In this document: positions 6,989 to 16,040 of the stretch, one piece after another | Position numbering within the stretch: position 1 is the first letter of the stretch | Layout of the letters: every line of letters begins with the position of its first letter | Source of the DNA: Candidatus Magnetominusculus xianensis | Lineage (GTDB): Bacteria; Nitrospirota; Thermodesulfovibrionia; Thermodesulfovibrionales; Magnetobacteriaceae | DNA: 51,221 nt | Reading direction: 5' to 3' | Assembly: GCA_001541255.1 (NCBI GenBank) | Contig: LNQR01000100.1 | Span: 1 to 51,221, forward strand | Translations under genes and position numbers: made by a program | Notes under the pieces: model-generated | What the model was told of the DNA's origin: nothing | The model's input: the letters and a program-made list of their open reading frames with translations, nothing else | Database searches by the model: none

Positions 6989-8986
6989 ATGAAATGTCCG
7001 GCATGTGCAAAGCCTGTTGTCTCGCCGAAGGCCTGTTCATACTGTGGTTACATATACACAGGGGATGAGGCCGTTAAACTCGATTTCTATTTCGATATCA
7101 AAGGCAATCTACAAAACCTTATCGACGCAAATAACCAAATAGGCCAAAGCATAGAGCGCCTTGGTAAGAAGCTAAACAAGTTCGCTGACGTGATAGACCA
7201 TGACCTTGCGCATGATTATAGGCCGCAGGTACCTAAACCTACACCGGCTATTACGCCTGATGCTCACACAGAGCAGCCCCCTAAGCCTGACCCCAAACAT
7301 GATCAAATATCTACATTGCGCCCTAAGATGCCGGAGATGGAGGTTCGCCTCGGTCAGAAGTGGCTATTGATTGTCGGCATCATGGCCATTGTGTTTGGCG
7401 TTGCGTATTTCCTTAAATACTCGTTCGAGCGTGGGTGGATTGGACCGGAGGGGCGCGTAGCGGTCTCCTATACAGCCGGTATTGCAATGATGGCCTTTGG
7501 GGATATATTCAGGAAAAAGGGATATAAGGTATTCGGCCTGTATTTATTTGGAGGCGGGATAGCGGTATCGTATTTTGCCGCGTTTGCCGCGTTTCAGTTG
7601 TATCACCTGTTCAGCGCGCCGGTGTCGTTTGCAGTGATGGTGATGATAACCATACTTGCCTCGTCGATGTCCATCGTGTATGATACGAAGTGGCTTTCGG
7701 TGCTTGCCCTGGTTGGGGGATTTCTCACACCGTTTTTACTCCACAGGGGAAGTGGAGACCATGTGGCGCTCTTTTCTTATATAACACTCCTCAATCTTGG
7801 TCTGCTTAGTGTGGCCTTCTACAAGCGGTGGCACCTCCTAAATGTACTTGGTTTTATATTTACTTATCTGGCGTTTAGTATTTGGTTTATTTTCGGATTC
7901 AATATGGAGAAATTTTGGCCGGGTTTAATATTTATAAATATATTTTTTCTCATATACAGCCTGATTCCTTTTGTTTATGGTCTATTCCATGCTGAGACAG
8001 GCAAGCTGAAGGGGTTTGCCCTGACTGCACCCAATGCCCTTATTGCCTTTGCTTACAGTTACCATATGATACATAGATACGGGGCGGCGGAATTGACGTC
8101 TATCGTTACACTGCTGTACTCGGTAGTGTTTCTCTGGATGGCGTCATACTTGTACAAGAAGGGCAAGGCAGGTGAGAGCGCCTTTGTGCTGCTCATAGCA
8201 GAGGCGGCATTATTTTTGTCCATAACAGTGCCGATATTGTTTTCCAGGCACTGGATTACGATATTTTGGGCGGTTCAGGGGCTTGCCTACCTGTGGATAA
8301 GCGTAAAACTCGCCCGTAAGTCCCTGCTTTACGGTGCGTTTGCGGTACTGGGGCTTTCGTTATTCAAGTTCCTGTTTTACGACTATCACCGTGTGTTCAA
8401 GGTCGAACTTGACACATTTTTCATATTAAATGGATTCACGTGGATGCTTGCGCAACGCTGGATTACGTCAGTGTTTTTACTGGCCGCAGTGTATGTGTTT
8501 GCCTCGATATTGAGGAAAAACGCCAGCGCTCCACCAGTCAATTCACTGCATAGGCTTGTGAGAAGTGCCGTGTATGTCATATTTGGCTGTCTGCTTTTTA
8601 TCGTGTTAAATGTCGAGACCGGGGCATTTTTCTATACATATCTGAGGGCGGCGCAGTTTGCAGCCTTATCAGTGTTGTATGCCGTTTTTTCTGTTTCTCT
8701 TATGTGTGTCGGGTTTATAAAGAATTCCAGACCGGTAAGAAATACTGCGTTTGTACTTTTTGGCATAACGGTCGTAAAGGTGTTTGCGTTTGATATGTCT
8801 AACGTCAGCACGCCGTACAGGATATTTTCATCCATTGTGCTTGGCCTGATACTTGTGGGGACATCATTTGCCTACCATAAGTATAAAGACAGGATATTCG
8901 CCGCAATTGTGACAAAAGATGACGCCGGTACCCTCAGCACACAAGGCGATGCTGAAAAAACACCTGATGGAGGTGTTCCCAGATGA
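6989..8986 (+). CDS. DUF2339 family polytopic membrane protein with N-terminal zinc ribbon
   Basis: About 665 residues. The N-terminus is a zinc ribbon (MKCPACAKP with CSYCGYIYTG), followed by a short coiled stretch and a proline-rich linker to about residue 120. The rest is roughly 18-20 membrane helices typical of DUF2339, including GRVAVSYTAGIAMMAFGD and LALVGGFLTPFLL. The function of the family is unknown. ATG 6989 is chosen because GAGAG (6975-6979) is suitably spaced; TTG 6971 and ATG 6980 are alternatives. The stop overlaps the next gene's start by 4 nt, so the pair is translated together. Confidence 0.85.
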   Translation: MKCPACAKPVVSPKACSYCGYIYTGDEAVKLDFYFDIKGNLQNLIDANNQIGQSIERLGKKLNKFADVIDHDLAHDYRPQVPKPTPAITPDAHTEQPPKPDPKHDQISTLRPKMPEMEVRLGQKWLLIVGIMAIVFGVAYFLKYSFERGWIGPEGRVAVSYTAGIAMMAFGDIFRKKGYKVFGLYLFGGGIAVSYFAAFAAFQLYHLFSAPVSFAVMVMITILASSMSIVYDTKWLSVLALVGGFLTPFLLHRGSGDHVALFSYITLLNLGLLSVAFYKRWHLLNVLGFIFTYLAFSIWFIFGFNMEKFWPGLIFINIFFLIYSLIPFVYGLFHAETGKLKGFALTAPNALIAFAYSYHMIHRYGAAELTSIVTLLYSVVFLWMASYLYKKGKAGESAFVLLIAEAALFLSITVPILFSRHWITIFWAVQGLAYLWISVKLARKSLLYGAFAVLGLSLFKFLFYDYHRVFKVELDTFFILNGFTWMLAQRWITSVFLLAAVYVFASILRKNASAPPVNSLHRLVRSAVYVIFGCLLFIVLNVETGAFFYTYLRAAQFAALSVLYAVFSVSLMCVGFIKNSRPVRNTAFVLFGITVVKVFAFDMSNVSTPYRIFSSIVLGLILVGTSFAYHKYKDRIFAAIVTKDDAGTLSTQGDAEKTPDGGVPR

Positions 8987-10299
8987 AAAAGCTGCTAATC
9001 ATTTTCGCCGTCATTTTAACCGCCATTCTAAACATGGGACAAGATGTCAGCGCGGCCCCTGATAAGGCCCTCCAGTACATTGCCCCCATTGCCGGTACAC
9101 TAAAAAAGGGAACTCTCTACAGGGTACACCTGACGACTGAAATCTTGCAAAAATGCGCCCAAAACTGTAAAGACCTCCGCCTAATTGAATCTGTGGGCAC
9201 TGGCGAAGTCCCATATATAATCCTCAATGATATCTCACCCGGGCAGCCCGTAGAAACTTATACGCTTAAAATAACCGATTACTCCGTCAAGGGTACCTCT
9301 GTAGAGATAACTATGAAGATGCCGGATGCCGCAAAGCCCATAACCGCTATAAAAGTCAGCACCGAGGCCCGTGATTTTCAGAAAAATGCCGTCCTCTATG
9401 GCAGCACAGACCAAAAACACTGGCAGGTACTAACCGAGGACAGCCTCTATGATTTCTCCTCACAGGTTGACCTTAGAAAGACCTCCATTCACTTCAAGAG
9501 GGCTGACTTTCCCTACTACCGCTTAAAGCTGTCTGAACCCAACGAGCAGCAGAAAAAAATCAACCTCACCTACGAGGGGCTTAATCTCACTGTCAACGAA
9601 GATACTGTTAAAAAACTTAAGATAAACTCTGTAACCGCCCTAACCACCACCACGCCGGATATTACAACCGTATATGATAACATCACCTTCACTGGATTCA
9701 AGGCACAGACAACTAAGAACACGGTCATAACCATCGAGGCCGCGCTGCCATTTAACAGGATATACTTCAATGTGACCAATCCATACTATAATCGCAGGGT
9801 AATGGTCAGTGGAAGCGGCGCTGAGAACCAGTTCATACCGCTTGTCGGCTATTTAAACATCTATGCCTACCCTGCATATCAAACCAAAAACTTTATTGAG
9901 TTCAAATCGGAAAGGCATCAACACTACCGGATTGAGATAGAAAACCGCAACAATCCGCCGCTTGATATTAAGGATATTACGTTTCAATGGGTAAGGAAAT
10001 ACTTATTTTTCGTGGCCCTGAATGACGGTGTGCCTGTGAATATGTACATAGGAAACCCGTCAGCCGTGAGACCGGACTATGACCTGTCTTCCTTCATAAG
10101 CCAGGAAAGCTGGTATAAGATTCAATATGAAACGCTCAAGGCTGGCACTCTGATGCCTAATCCTGCCTTTGTGCAGTCGTTAAGTAACCAGCAAATCGGG
10201 AAGACTGCCCTGAGAATCGTTGTTATTTTGCTGGTGGTGCTGGCTGGATACTGGATATACCGTCTGACAACCGCACCCGGCAGATCAAAAATTGATTAA
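8983..10299 (+). CDS. DUF3999 family exported membrane-anchored protein
   Basis: The 438-residue protein has a signal peptide (MKKLLIIFAVILTAILNMG, cleavage near VSAAP), a long beta-rich extracytoplasmic body and a C-terminal membrane helix (IVVILLVVLAGYWIYRL). It matches DUF3999, which is habitually encoded next to DUF2339, as here by an ATGA overlap. The two probably form an envelope complex of unknown purpose. Its TAA stop and that of the convergent cobD are both contained in the palindrome TTAA (10296-10299). Confidence 0.85.
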   Translation: MKKLLIIFAVILTAILNMGQDVSAAPDKALQYIAPIAGTLKKGTLYRVHLTTEILQKCAQNCKDLRLIESVGTGEVPYIILNDISPGQPVETYTLKITDYSVKGTSVEITMKMPDAAKPITAIKVSTEARDFQKNAVLYGSTDQKHWQVLTEDSLYDFSSQVDLRKTSIHFKRADFPYYRLKLSEPNEQQKKINLTYEGLNLTVNEDTVKKLKINSVTALTTTTPDITTVYDNITFTGFKAQTTKNTVITIEAALPFNRIYFNVTNPYYNRRVMVSGSGAENQFIPLVGYLNIYAYPAYQTKNFIEFKSERHQHYRIEIENRNNPPLDIKDITFQWVRKYLFFVALNDGVPVNMYIGNPSAVRPDYDLSSFISQESWYKIQYETLKAGTLMPNPAFVQSLSNQQIGKTALRIVVILLVVLAGYWIYRLTTAPGRSKID

Positions 10300-11399
10300 C
10301 GATTATTTTTTCTAAGAATCGATGAGATATTTTTAAAAAGCAGGGCGTTTTCTCTGTGGCTCTTTACGGCTATTCTCAGGTACTTGCCGCTTAAGCCGTG
10401 GAAGTTTGAGCAGTCTCTGAGGAGAATCCCCCGCTTTCTCAGCTCTTCATAGAGAAGCGGCGCTCTTTCGTCTTTTACCAGATAAAAATTTATATTAGAG
10501 GGAAAGAAGTTAATCTCAAGTTTTCGCAGCATTTTTTCCATGTAGACCTTTTCCTTCTTCAGATACTTAAATGTCTCCGCCTCGTATGCCCTGTCGTTAA
10601 GAGCGGCAACCCCAGCCCTCTGTGCAAGCGTGTTTACCGACCAGGGTTCTTTGTTAGCGGTAAGGGCAGATGAGAGTTCATCGTGAAAGAACAATGCCCC
10701 AAGTCTCAGGCCAGAGATGGCGTAGAACTTTGTCAGCGACCTCAGCACCAGTAGGCGCGGGTTATTACATACTTCAGCCCCAACGGTCTCCTGCGGCACA
10801 AAATCTAAGAATGCCTCGTCTATGACAATATAACAGTTCGCAAGTTCAGCATGCCTTACTATAGACAACACAGCATCTGTGCTTAGTACATGTCCGGTTG
10901 GGGTGTTGGGATTGCTGACAAAGGCAATGTCAGCATCTATCATCTGCTCAATGAAGGCTTCGATATTTAATTGAAAATCGTCTTTTTCTTCGATTGGAAA
11001 CAATGTTATTGCCTTTACGCCATTTACCGACAATGCCCTTTCGTACTCTGAGAATGCCGGTACAGCGATGAGCGCCTTTGCTGGTTTGACAGCCCGTGCG
11101 ATAAGATATATCAGTTCAGTACTTCCATTGCCGCACAATATATTTTTGTCCGGCACCCCTGATTTTTTTGATATGTGGCGGCGCAGTAGTGTGCAATTTG
11201 GGTCAGGGTAGCCGGGCAGCAATTTCAGGGTTTTTCTGATAGCGGCCTTCACCTTTTTAGATGTGCCAAGCGGGTTTACCGACGCGCTGAAATCCAGTAT
11301 CTTTCTTTCATGAGTCCGAAGGTCAGTGGCAAGGCTGTAAACATCCCCCCCGTGACCCGGAGCGGACTGCCCGGCGGCATGGTGCGCATTCTTTAACAC
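10296..11399 (-). CDS. cobD: threonine-phosphate decarboxylase CobD-like, PLP-dependent
   Basis: An aminotransferase fold type I enzyme (367 residues) related to histidinol-phosphate aminotransferase. The N-terminal HGGDVYSLA and LDFSASVNPLG are typical of CobD, which makes aminopropanol phosphate for the cobalamin nucleotide loop. PLP-site features are GNGSTELIY, SNPNTPTGH, IDEAFLDF and the Schiff-base lysine in RSLTKFYAISGLRLG. It starts at GTG 13 nt downstream of the receiver-like gene, so it may share the pilT transcript. The other cob genes lie more than 25 kb away, and a histidinol-phosphate aminotransferase role is the alternative. Confidence 0.8.
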   Translation of the reverse strand: MLKNAHHAAGQSAPGHGGDVYSLATDLRTHERKILDFSASVNPLGTSKKVKAAIRKTLKLLPGYPDPNCTLLRRHISKKSGVPDKNILCGNGSTELIYLIARAVKPAKALIAVPAFSEYERALSVNGVKAITLFPIEEKDDFQLNIEAFIEQMIDADIAFVSNPNTPTGHVLSTDAVLSIVRHAELANCYIVIDEAFLDFVPQETVGAEVCNNPRLLVLRSLTKFYAISGLRLGALFFHDELSSALTANKEPWSVNTLAQRAGVAALNDRAYEAETFKYLKKEKVYMEKMLRKLEINFFPSNINFYLVKDERAPLLYEELRKRGILLRDCSNFHGLSGKYLRIAVKSHRENALLFKNISSILRKNNR

Positions 11400-11412
11400 T
11401 TCTGAAGAAAGG

Positions 11413-11871
11413 CTATGCCTTGCCTACTGCACGAAGCATTTCGTTATATACCTTATAAAACATATTGTTGGCCGTGACTGATTTTTTTAGAACCTGCTTG
11501 AATTCCCTCATGTCGGCCTCGTTTATCACGACATTGGCGCTCTCTGAGTAGGCTTTCATATTGTCATTGGTGGTGTAACTTGCCCCGGCAAGGACAACAA
11601 ATATCTTTCTTCTTGCCGACATGGGCATTGACTGGATGAACTCGAGGACTTCGTTGCTTTCTGGGTTGCCGCCTCCAAAATTTGCATGGAGATATATTAT
11701 ATCAAACTGGTTATGTTTCACCCTTTCATATGCATCATCTGGAGATTCTGCTGTCTGAACTTTATAGCCAAGGTCGTCCAGTGACTCTGCTGCTTCTTCC
11801 TGCCTGTCCTTGCTGTCATCGCAGATCAATGCGGTCTTTTCATCTATGTTTTCATTTGTATCGGCTGGCAT
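11413..11871 (-). CDS. degenerate receiver-domain protein linked to PilT
   Basis: The 152-residue protein has a CheY-like fold: the acidic pair in ALICDDSKDRQ at residues 15-25, then the third strand FDIIYLHANFGGG. In that strand the phosphoacceptor aspartate is replaced by histidine (LHAN for LDxN). The conserved T/S is changed (VVLAGAS) and the lysine is missing (VVINEADMREF). It therefore cannot be phosphorylated in the normal way and is probably a binding partner. AGGAGG lies before its ATG, 15 nt after the upstream pilT-like gene, which suggests a role in pilus retraction control. Confidence 0.75.
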   Translation of the reverse strand: MPADTNENIDEKTALICDDSKDRQEEAAESLDDLGYKVQTAESPDDAYERVKHNQFDIIYLHANFGGGNPESNEVLEFIQSMPMSARRKIFVVLAGASYTTNDNMKAYSESANVVINEADMREFKQVLKKSVTANNMFYKVYNEMLRAVGKA

Positions 11872-11886
11872 TTCCCGGCCTCCTGT

Positions 11887-13062
11887 CTATTTTTTAGCCT
11901 TTTTTGCATAGTCTTTATCTATGCTCAGGCCCTCGATGTCTGTAGTCTTTTCACCCTTGGAGCTTTTTACCATATCCAGCCCCCTGCCTACGATAGCCTT
12001 CCTTGTTGAATAGGCAAGCGCGGTCTCTTCGTTTATCAGCCCTGCCTTGTAGAGGTTTATTATGGACTTGTCAAAGGTTTGCATCCCGTAGTTGTCACCA
12101 GAGTCAATGATTTCATAATAAGTCTTCCCCTCCGACTCACCGTTTGTCACAGTGTCCTTAACACGCAGATTGGTCTTTAATATCTCAATAGCGGCAACCC
12201 TTCCGCCTCCGACTTTGGGCAGAAGCCTCTGGCTCACTATCCATCTGACTGTATCTGAAAGCCGATGACGAAGCAGCACCTCTTCGTCCTTGTCGAACAT
12301 GCCGATTATCCTGTTAATCGTCTGACCGGCATCGATTGTATGCAAGGTGGCAAGGACAAGATGACCGGTTTCTGCTGCCGAAAGGCCAATTTCCACAGTC
12401 TCTCGGTCTCTCATTTCACCAACAAGGATGACCTTTGGCGCCTGCCTCAGGGCTGCCCTCAGCCCGCTTGCAAAGGTGTCGAAATCAACCCCCATTTCCC
12501 TCTGGTTAAATGTAGACTTCTTGTGCGGGTGCATGTACTCAACAGGGTCCTCAAGCGTTAAGACGTGAACGGCCTTTTGTTCGTTGATGAGATTTAGTAC
12601 CGCTGCAAGTGTCGATGACTTACCGCTTCCGGTTGCGCCGGTGACAAGGACGAGACCGTTTTTCTCTTCGGCAATCATACCTAGCACCTTTGGGACTCTC
12701 AGGTCGGCAAGGGTAGGGATGCGGGTCTCGAGTTTTCTTAAGACGATGGAATATGTGCCGCGCTGCGAGAAAACATTTACTCTGAATCTGGCCTTTCCCG
12801 GCAGGGCATATGATAGATCGCAAGAGCCTTGCCTTGTCAGATTTTCCAGTAGTCTCCTGTCTGAGTTGATAAGATGCAGGGCAAAGACCTCGGTCTGAAA
12901 TGGAGTCAGTGATTTCAACGACTGGTCTTCAAACTCTACAGGCATGAGCTGCCCGGCTGCCTCTACCTGCGGCGGTTTACCGACTGTCAGGTTCAGGTCA
13001 GATACATTGGCTGCACTTTCAAGCATTGTGGATAATATCGAATCAATATCGTTTTTTGTCAC
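11887..13062 (-). CDS. PilT/PilU-type pilus retraction ATPase (second copy)
   Basis: A hexameric secretion-superfamily ATPase of 391 residues that powers type IV pilus disassembly at the inner membrane. It has an N-terminal PAS-like domain (to about residue 120), Walker A GATGSGKSS, the Asp box in LTLEDPVEYMH, Walker B VILVGEMRD and the His box TGHLVLATLHT. It ends with a lysine-rich tail (KDYAKKAKK). It lies 45 nt downstream of another pilT, a PilT-PilU-like arrangement. The C-terminus is longer than in the first copy, which favours the accessory PilU role. Confidence 0.9.
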   Translation of the reverse strand: MTKNDIDSILSTMLESAANVSDLNLTVGKPPQVEAAGQLMPVEFEDQSLKSLTPFQTEVFALHLINSDRRLLENLTRQGSCDLSYALPGKARFRVNVFSQRGTYSIVLRKLETRIPTLADLRVPKVLGMIAEEKNGLVLVTGATGSGKSSTLAAVLNLINEQKAVHVLTLEDPVEYMHPHKKSTFNQREMGVDFDTFASGLRAALRQAPKVILVGEMRDRETVEIGLSAAETGHLVLATLHTIDAGQTINRIIGMFDKDEEVLLRHRLSDTVRWIVSQRLLPKVGGGRVAAIEILKTNLRVKDTVTNGESEGKTYYEIIDSGDNYGMQTFDKSIINLYKAGLINEETALAYSTRKAIVGRGLDMVKSSKGEKTTDIEGLSIDKDYAKKAKK

Positions 13063-13107
13063 AGTTCTATCTCCTCAAATCTCTTTAAACAGGTCATATA
13101 AGTCAGA

Positions 13108-14181
13108 CTAAAAATCAGGCGGCGGTTCCTTAAGAAATGGGATAAAGCGCTTCTTATCGATGGCCTTTTCGTATGATTCCTCTGGTGACACCCAGCCCTT
13201 TTGCAGTAAGTCCAAAATAGCGTCATCAAGGGTCTGCATACCGAGCTTTTTTCCTGTCTGCATTACCGAGGCAAGCTGCGGGGTCTTGGCCTCTCTAATA
13301 AGGTTGGCAGCGGCATAGGTTATGATAAGTATTTCAAGCACCGCTACCCTACCTTTTTTATCTATTCTTCTAAAGAGATTCTGTGCAACAACCCCTTTTA
13401 GTGCCTCTGACAGTGTGGTGCGTATTTGTGCCTGCTGATTTGCTGGAAACACATCTACTACCCTGTCTACGGTCTTTGTAGCGCTTTGCGTATGAAGGGT
13501 TCCAAAGACAAGATGTCCGGTTGAGGCAGCCTCAAGGGCCAGTTGAATCGTCTCAAGGTCTCTCATTTCTCCAACGAGTATTATATCGGGGTCTTCACGA
13601 AGCGCCCCTCTGAGGGCAGCCGCAAAGGACTTTGTATGAAGGCCGACCTCACGGTGGTTGACTATGCAGCTCTGACTTTTATGGACAAATTCTATGGGGT
13701 CTTCGATTGTGAGGATGTGGTCTTTACGTATCTTATTTGCGTAGTCGATTATTGCCGCAAGGGTTGTCGATTTACCGCTGCCGGTTGGGCCGGTAACGAG
13801 GACAAGGCCTTTTTGCAGTGTTGCAAACTTCTTACATACAGATGGGATATTAAGGTCCTCAATAGTTGCAATCTTGCTTGGGATTAACCTGAAAACCGAA
13901 CCTACACCCCATTTCTGCTGAAAAAAGTTAGCCCTGTATCTGCCAAGCCCAGGCACCTCATAGGCAAAGTCAATGTCTCCCGATTCCTCATAAACCTTTA
14001 TTTTTTCCTCGGGCGCTATCTCATAGAGCATGGACTTCAGCTCGTCGTTATCCAGTTCTTTATACTTTACGCGCTCCATCTCACCGCGAATACGTAAAAT
14101 TGGCTGTGACCCAGCAACCATGTGCAAGTCTGAAGCGCCTTGTTCGTTCATTAATTTAAAAAACGCATCTATCTTCGCCAC
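13108..14181 (-). CDS. pilT: twitching motility ATPase PilT
   Basis: The 357-residue ATPase retracts type IV pili. The N-terminal domain contains GASDLHMVAGSQPILRIRG. The core has Walker A GPTGSGKST, Asp box LTIEDPIEFVH, Walker B IILVGEMRD and His box TGHLVFGTLHT. It starts with GTG at 14179-14181 behind GGGGAGGG. It heads a unit of pilT, the pilU-like gene, the receiver-like gene and perhaps cobD. No pilin or assembly gene lies in the window. Confidence 0.95.
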   Translation of the reverse strand: MAKIDAFFKLMNEQGASDLHMVAGSQPILRIRGEMERVKYKELDNDELKSMLYEIAPEEKIKVYEESGDIDFAYEVPGLGRYRANFFQQKWGVGSVFRLIPSKIATIEDLNIPSVCKKFATLQKGLVLVTGPTGSGKSTTLAAIIDYANKIRKDHILTIEDPIEFVHKSQSCIVNHREVGLHTKSFAAALRGALREDPDIILVGEMRDLETIQLALEAASTGHLVFGTLHTQSATKTVDRVVDVFPANQQAQIRTTLSEALKGVVAQNLFRRIDKKGRVAVLEILIITYAAANLIREAKTPQLASVMQTGKKLGMQTLDDAILDLLQKGWVSPEESYEKAIDKKRFIPFLKEPPPDF

Positions 14182-14237
14182 ATTAACCCTCCCCTAACTA
14201 ATTTGTAAATTATTACGGAACGAACCATTCAGAAGGA

Positions 14238-14267
14238 AGTTTAGCAAACTATAATAGATTTTGTCAA
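14238..14267 (-). promoter_or_regulatory. sigma-70-type promoter for pilT
   Basis: On the minus strand TTGACA (14262-14267), an 18-nt spacer and TAAACT (14238-14243) lie about 55 nt upstream of the pilT GTG. The rest of the 180-nt gap back to the FHA gene shows no other clear element. Confidence 0.5.
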
Positions 14268-14360
14268 ATGCAGTAACCGTTGATTGAATTCATGGGGACT
14301 TGACTAATCAGGCAGTCCTAAAGAAGTTCCGGCAAAGGTTACTTAACAATAGGCTGCCCT

Positions 14361-15083
14361 TTAGTTTTCTTTTATGTAAAATTGTAGCTTGAGGCCGGAC
14401 ACTTCAACCACATCCCCTTCATGGAGTTTATGCTGGCCTTCGATATCCCTGCCATTTACCCTTATCCCTTTGCCGCCGGTTGAAGAGCTGATTGTGTAGC
14501 CGTCTTTTTTTCTGTTTATCAGGGCGGCCACCTTGGGCGCAAAGAAACCCTTGAGCTTTATCAGTGAGTTCTGGTCTTTGCCTATTGTGCTGATTCTGTC
14601 AGTTACTTCGTATTCCTTTTTCTCTGTTGAGCCTTCAATAACGACAAACCCTCCAAGTATATCTTTTTGCTCTACCTTTCCGGCCTCGGATTTTGGCGCC
14701 TTGGCGAGTATCTCGTCCTTTAGCTTTGCGTCAATCATAATAGTTTCATCCATTAAATCCTTGTCCTTAGTTTGTTCGGCTTGTTTTTTAGGCTGTGCCT
14801 CAGAGACAAAATTAAGCGTATGTTTACCTATTATGATTACGTCAGTGTCTGTAAGGGTGCATACAGAAATCTTCTTGCCGTTTACAAAAGTCCCGTTGAG
14901 GCTGCTTAGGTCTTCTATATAAAATTGGTCCCCTTTCTTAAATATCCTTGCGTGCGCCCCGGATACCGCAAGATTGTCCACATGTATGTCGTTTGTTGCC
15001 TTTCTTCCAATGGTTATGACCTCTTTGTCAAGCGGTATTTCTTTCAGGGCAGCTTCTTTGAATTTTAGCAATATCTTAGCCAT
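14361..15083 (-). CDS. double FHA-domain protein
   Basis: The 240-residue cytoplasmic protein has a canonical FHA domain at residues 20-95 with the phosphothreonine-binding pattern TIGRKATNDI, SGAHARI and NGTFVNGK. A second, less canonical FHA-like domain lies at about 150-238 (STIGKDQNSLI, then RVNGRDIEG). The linker contains DETIMI, a TxxM-type threonine that could be phosphorylated and bound by an FHA domain, as in known FHA signalling proteins. It lies 3 nt downstream of the PP2C phosphatase. The pair suggests Ser/Thr phosphorylation control, although no kinase is in the window. Confidence 0.9.
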   Translation of the reverse strand: MAKILLKFKEAALKEIPLDKEVITIGRKATNDIHVDNLAVSGAHARIFKKGDQFYIEDLSSLNGTFVNGKKISVCTLTDTDVIIIGKHTLNFVSEAQPKKQAEQTKDKDLMDETIMIDAKLKDEILAKAPKSEAGKVEQKDILGGFVVIEGSTEKKEYEVTDRISTIGKDQNSLIKLKGFFAPKVAALINRKKDGYTISSSTGGKGIRVNGRDIEGQHKLHEGDVVEVSGLKLQFYIKEN

Positions 15084-15086
15084 TGA

Positions 15087-15917
15087 TTACCTCCTTATCC
15101 ATTTTATGAAATCATATATAAATGAAAATATCTTTTTCTTATAAATATATGCGACAATCACCGTTATATTGTCTCGTCCGCCCTTTTTGTTTGCCAGATA
15201 AACAAGTCTCTCGCAGACGCGTTTGGGGTCAACTGATGACCTTACGGTGTGCAGGATTGCCGTATCTGGCACCATTGTATAAAGCCCGTCTGAACACAAC
15301 AGTAACGCGTCTCCATCATATACGGTCATCTCCTCAACATCAACATCTATATCAGGCGTAAAGCCCAGCGACTGCGTGATAACGTTTCTCATGCCAACTT
15401 CGTGAGCCTCCTCCTTTGTCATCATGCCCTTGCGGATTTGCTCGGCAACAAGGGAGTGGTCATCGGTGAGCTGCTCTATGGTGTTGCCCCTGATGAGGTA
15501 CAGCCTGCTGTCTCCTGCGTGCGCGATGCTCAACCTGTCACCGCATAAGGCGGCGGCCACTACTGTAGTTGCCATGCCGCTTAGTTTTGGGTCATCCTTT
15601 GCCGTGTTATATATATGGTCGTTAGCTTGCTTGATGGCCATAGTTATCTCGCTACTTGCGGATGTGGCTTGTCCATCATGTTGAGCTGAATTTGCGTTGT
15701 CAACATTTCTGAAATAACCTCCGATTATATCGACAGCCATCTTACTTGCTACCTCCCCGCACGCCGAACCGCCTACGCCATCTGCTACAACAAATACCCC
15801 GGCTCCCAGCTCAACGACAAAGTTGTCCTCGTTCTTTGGCCTTTTCATGCCCTTGTCCGTCTGCCCATCAGCTATTATTCTCATTTTACTTTTCATAGCT
15901 TTATCGTACCACACCAC
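15087..15917 (-). CDS. PP2C-family protein serine/threonine phosphatase
   Basis: A metal-dependent phosphatase of about 265-276 residues. It shows KNEDNFVV near the start, VVADGVGG for the metal site, AHAGDSRLYLI, DHSLV, LCSDGLY and GGRDNITVIV, so all main PP2C motifs are present. The C-terminus ends in a basic/aromatic stretch (FIYDFIKWIRR) that may touch the membrane. The start is uncertain: GTG 15917 is only about 13 nt from the predicted transcription start, and ATG 15896 or 15884 would leave the usual N-terminus RIIADGQTDKG intact. It is cotranscribed with the FHA gene. Confidence 0.92.
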   Translation of the reverse strand: MVWYDKAMKSKMRIIADGQTDKGMKRPKNEDNFVVELGAGVFVVADGVGGSACGEVASKMAVDIIGGYFRNVDNANSAQHDGQATSASSEITMAIKQANDHIYNTAKDDPKLSGMATTVVAAALCGDRLSIAHAGDSRLYLIRGNTIEQLTDDHSLVAEQIRKGMMTKEEAHEVGMRNVITQSLGFTPDIDVDVEEMTVYDGDALLLCSDGLYTMVPDTAILHTVRSSVDPKRVCERLVYLANKKGGRDNITVIVAYIYKKKIFSFIYDFIKWIRR

Positions 15918-15935
15918 ATATCATAATCCACACAC

Positions 15936-15964
15936 ATTATATCAGAATTGACCGCATTATACAA
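15936..15964 (-). promoter_or_regulatory. sigma-70-type promoter for the PP2C-FHA operon
   Basis: On the minus strand TTGTAT (15959-15964), a 17-nt spacer and TATAAT (15936-15941). The rest of the 15918-16040 gap is AT-rich without other recognisable elements. Confidence 0.6.
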
Positions 15965-16040
15965 CTAATATTAAGGCATTTTAAGCTAGTATTATAAGTA
16001 TAAATTTAACACCTAATATATTATTGCCTTCTCAAGTTAT

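Noticed and set aside
14311..14365. possible hairpin with GGCAG/CTGCC and CTAAAG/CTTTAG downstream of the FHA gene
   Set aside because: The paired segments are not nested, so they cannot form one stem, and the loop would be too large.
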